Source: Bacteriovoracaceae bacterium (GTDB lineage: Bacteria; Bdellovibrionota; Bacteriovoracia; Bacteriovoracales; Bacteriovoracaceae). From it: DNA of 6,188 nt. Position numbers and translations under genes: made by a program. Position 1 is the stretch's first letter. Each line of letters starts with the position of its first letter. Of this stretch, positions 5,818 to 6,188 are shown one piece after another. The notes under the pieces are model-generated. The model saw nothing but the letters and a program-made list of their open reading frames with translations, was not told the origin of the DNA and did not search any database. The stretch spans positions 1-6,188 of the forward strand of contig JAGSHJ010000185.1 of assembly GCA_023954595.1 (NCBI GenBank), in the 5' to 3' direction.

Positions 5818-6188
5818 ATGAGACCGTTCATAATTTCACTTTTAGCCACTATGAGTTTTGTATTTATTGGTTGTTCCAATATAAAGATGCTCACACCTGA
5901 AGATATTTATTCGAAAGACTTTCTTCAAAGAATGAATCAAATTCAATCGACATTTAAAGGTGGAGATAAAGATTCGGCATTAGCTCAACTGGATGCACTT
6001 GATAATTCTCTACTCTCAGAGGCCGAGCTTGGAAAGAAGCGAAACTTCAAAGGTATTATTTACTTCTCTAAAGGTGAGTTTGAAAAAGCATCCGAACTTT
6101 TTGAAAGTGCAAAAGGGTTAATAAGATTAGATAGGCCATTGGCGGCACAGAGTCGTCTAAATTTGGCGAGCTCTTACTACAAGCTTGA
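5818..6188 (+). CDS. Predicted lipoprotein with TPR-like helices (partial)
   Basis: Not recognised as a named gene. The 123 codons visible before the right edge begin with a signal peptide: a basic start (MRP), a hydrophobic core FIISLLATMSFVF (4-16) and a lipobox-like FIGC with the lipidated cysteine at residue 19. Phe at -3 is less common than Leu, so lipidation is likely but not certain. Ser at +2 rather than Asp would, by the E. coli Lol rule, send it to the outer membrane. The mature part is charged and helical. KGIIYFSKGEFEKASELFES (74-93) followed by LAAQSRLNLASSYYKL (108-123) resembles consecutive tetratricopeptide helices, a fold for protein-protein contact. The start is well supported by AGGAG five bases upstream (5808-5812). 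It lies 156 bp after dnaJ beyond a strong terminator, so it is probably a separate transcription unit with no proven link to the chaperones. No clear promoter was found for it. Confidence 0.85.
   Translation, partial: MRPFIISLLATMSFVFIGCSNIKMLTPEDIYSKDFLQRMNQIQSTFKGGDKDSALAQLDALDNSLLSEAELGKKRNFKGIIYFSKGEFEKASELFESAKGLIRLDRPLAAQSRLNLASSYYKL

Overview
The window reads as chromosomal DNA of a fairly AT-rich (roughly 40% GC by eye) Gram-negative bacterium. DnaK ends in a DDVVDADFKEV-type acidic tail, grpE has a promoter resembling the sigma-32 (RpoH) class, and a lipoprotein with a predicted outer-membrane sorting signal follows the chaperones. Together these suggest a proteobacterium-like lineage. 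Bdellovibrionota or a former 'deltaproteobacterium' is my best guess, from overall impression only and without any database search.

Layout. Positions 1-686 (possibly to 761) hold, on the minus strand, the 5' part of a gene for an ABC-2 type polysaccharide/O-antigen export permease that runs off the left edge. Divergent from it starts hemW (766-1890), a radical SAM heme-chaperone family protein. A 127-bp gap follows, with a sigma-32-like heat-shock promoter and an unusual 24-bp imperfect palindrome over its -35 element. Then come grpE (2018-2569), dnaK (2591-4516) and dnaJ (4582-5661), all on the plus strand. A hairpin plus T-tract lies between dnaK and dnaJ, and a second strong terminator closes the cluster at 5735-5765. 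After a further hairpin, a lipoprotein gene with TPR-like helices starts at 5818 and is cut by the right edge.

How the genes work together. GrpE (nucleotide exchange factor), DnaK (Hsp70) and DnaJ (J-protein) form one chaperone machine, and the gene order suggests one heat-inducible transcript. The internal hairpin probably lowers dnaJ expression relative to dnaK. In many bacteria hemW is followed by hrcA and then grpE-dnaK-dnaJ. Here hrcA is missing and no CIRCE operator is visible, which fits control by a sigma-32-like factor, perhaps combined with an unidentified regulator that binds the palindrome.

The clearest protein-level oddity is DnaJ. It keeps only two of the four CxxCxGxG zinc motifs (repeats 2 and 3) and has lost repeats 1 and 4, so zinc centre I should be absent while centre II remains. 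I see no mobile element, CRISPR array, tRNA or rRNA in the window, and no wholly new multi-gene system.
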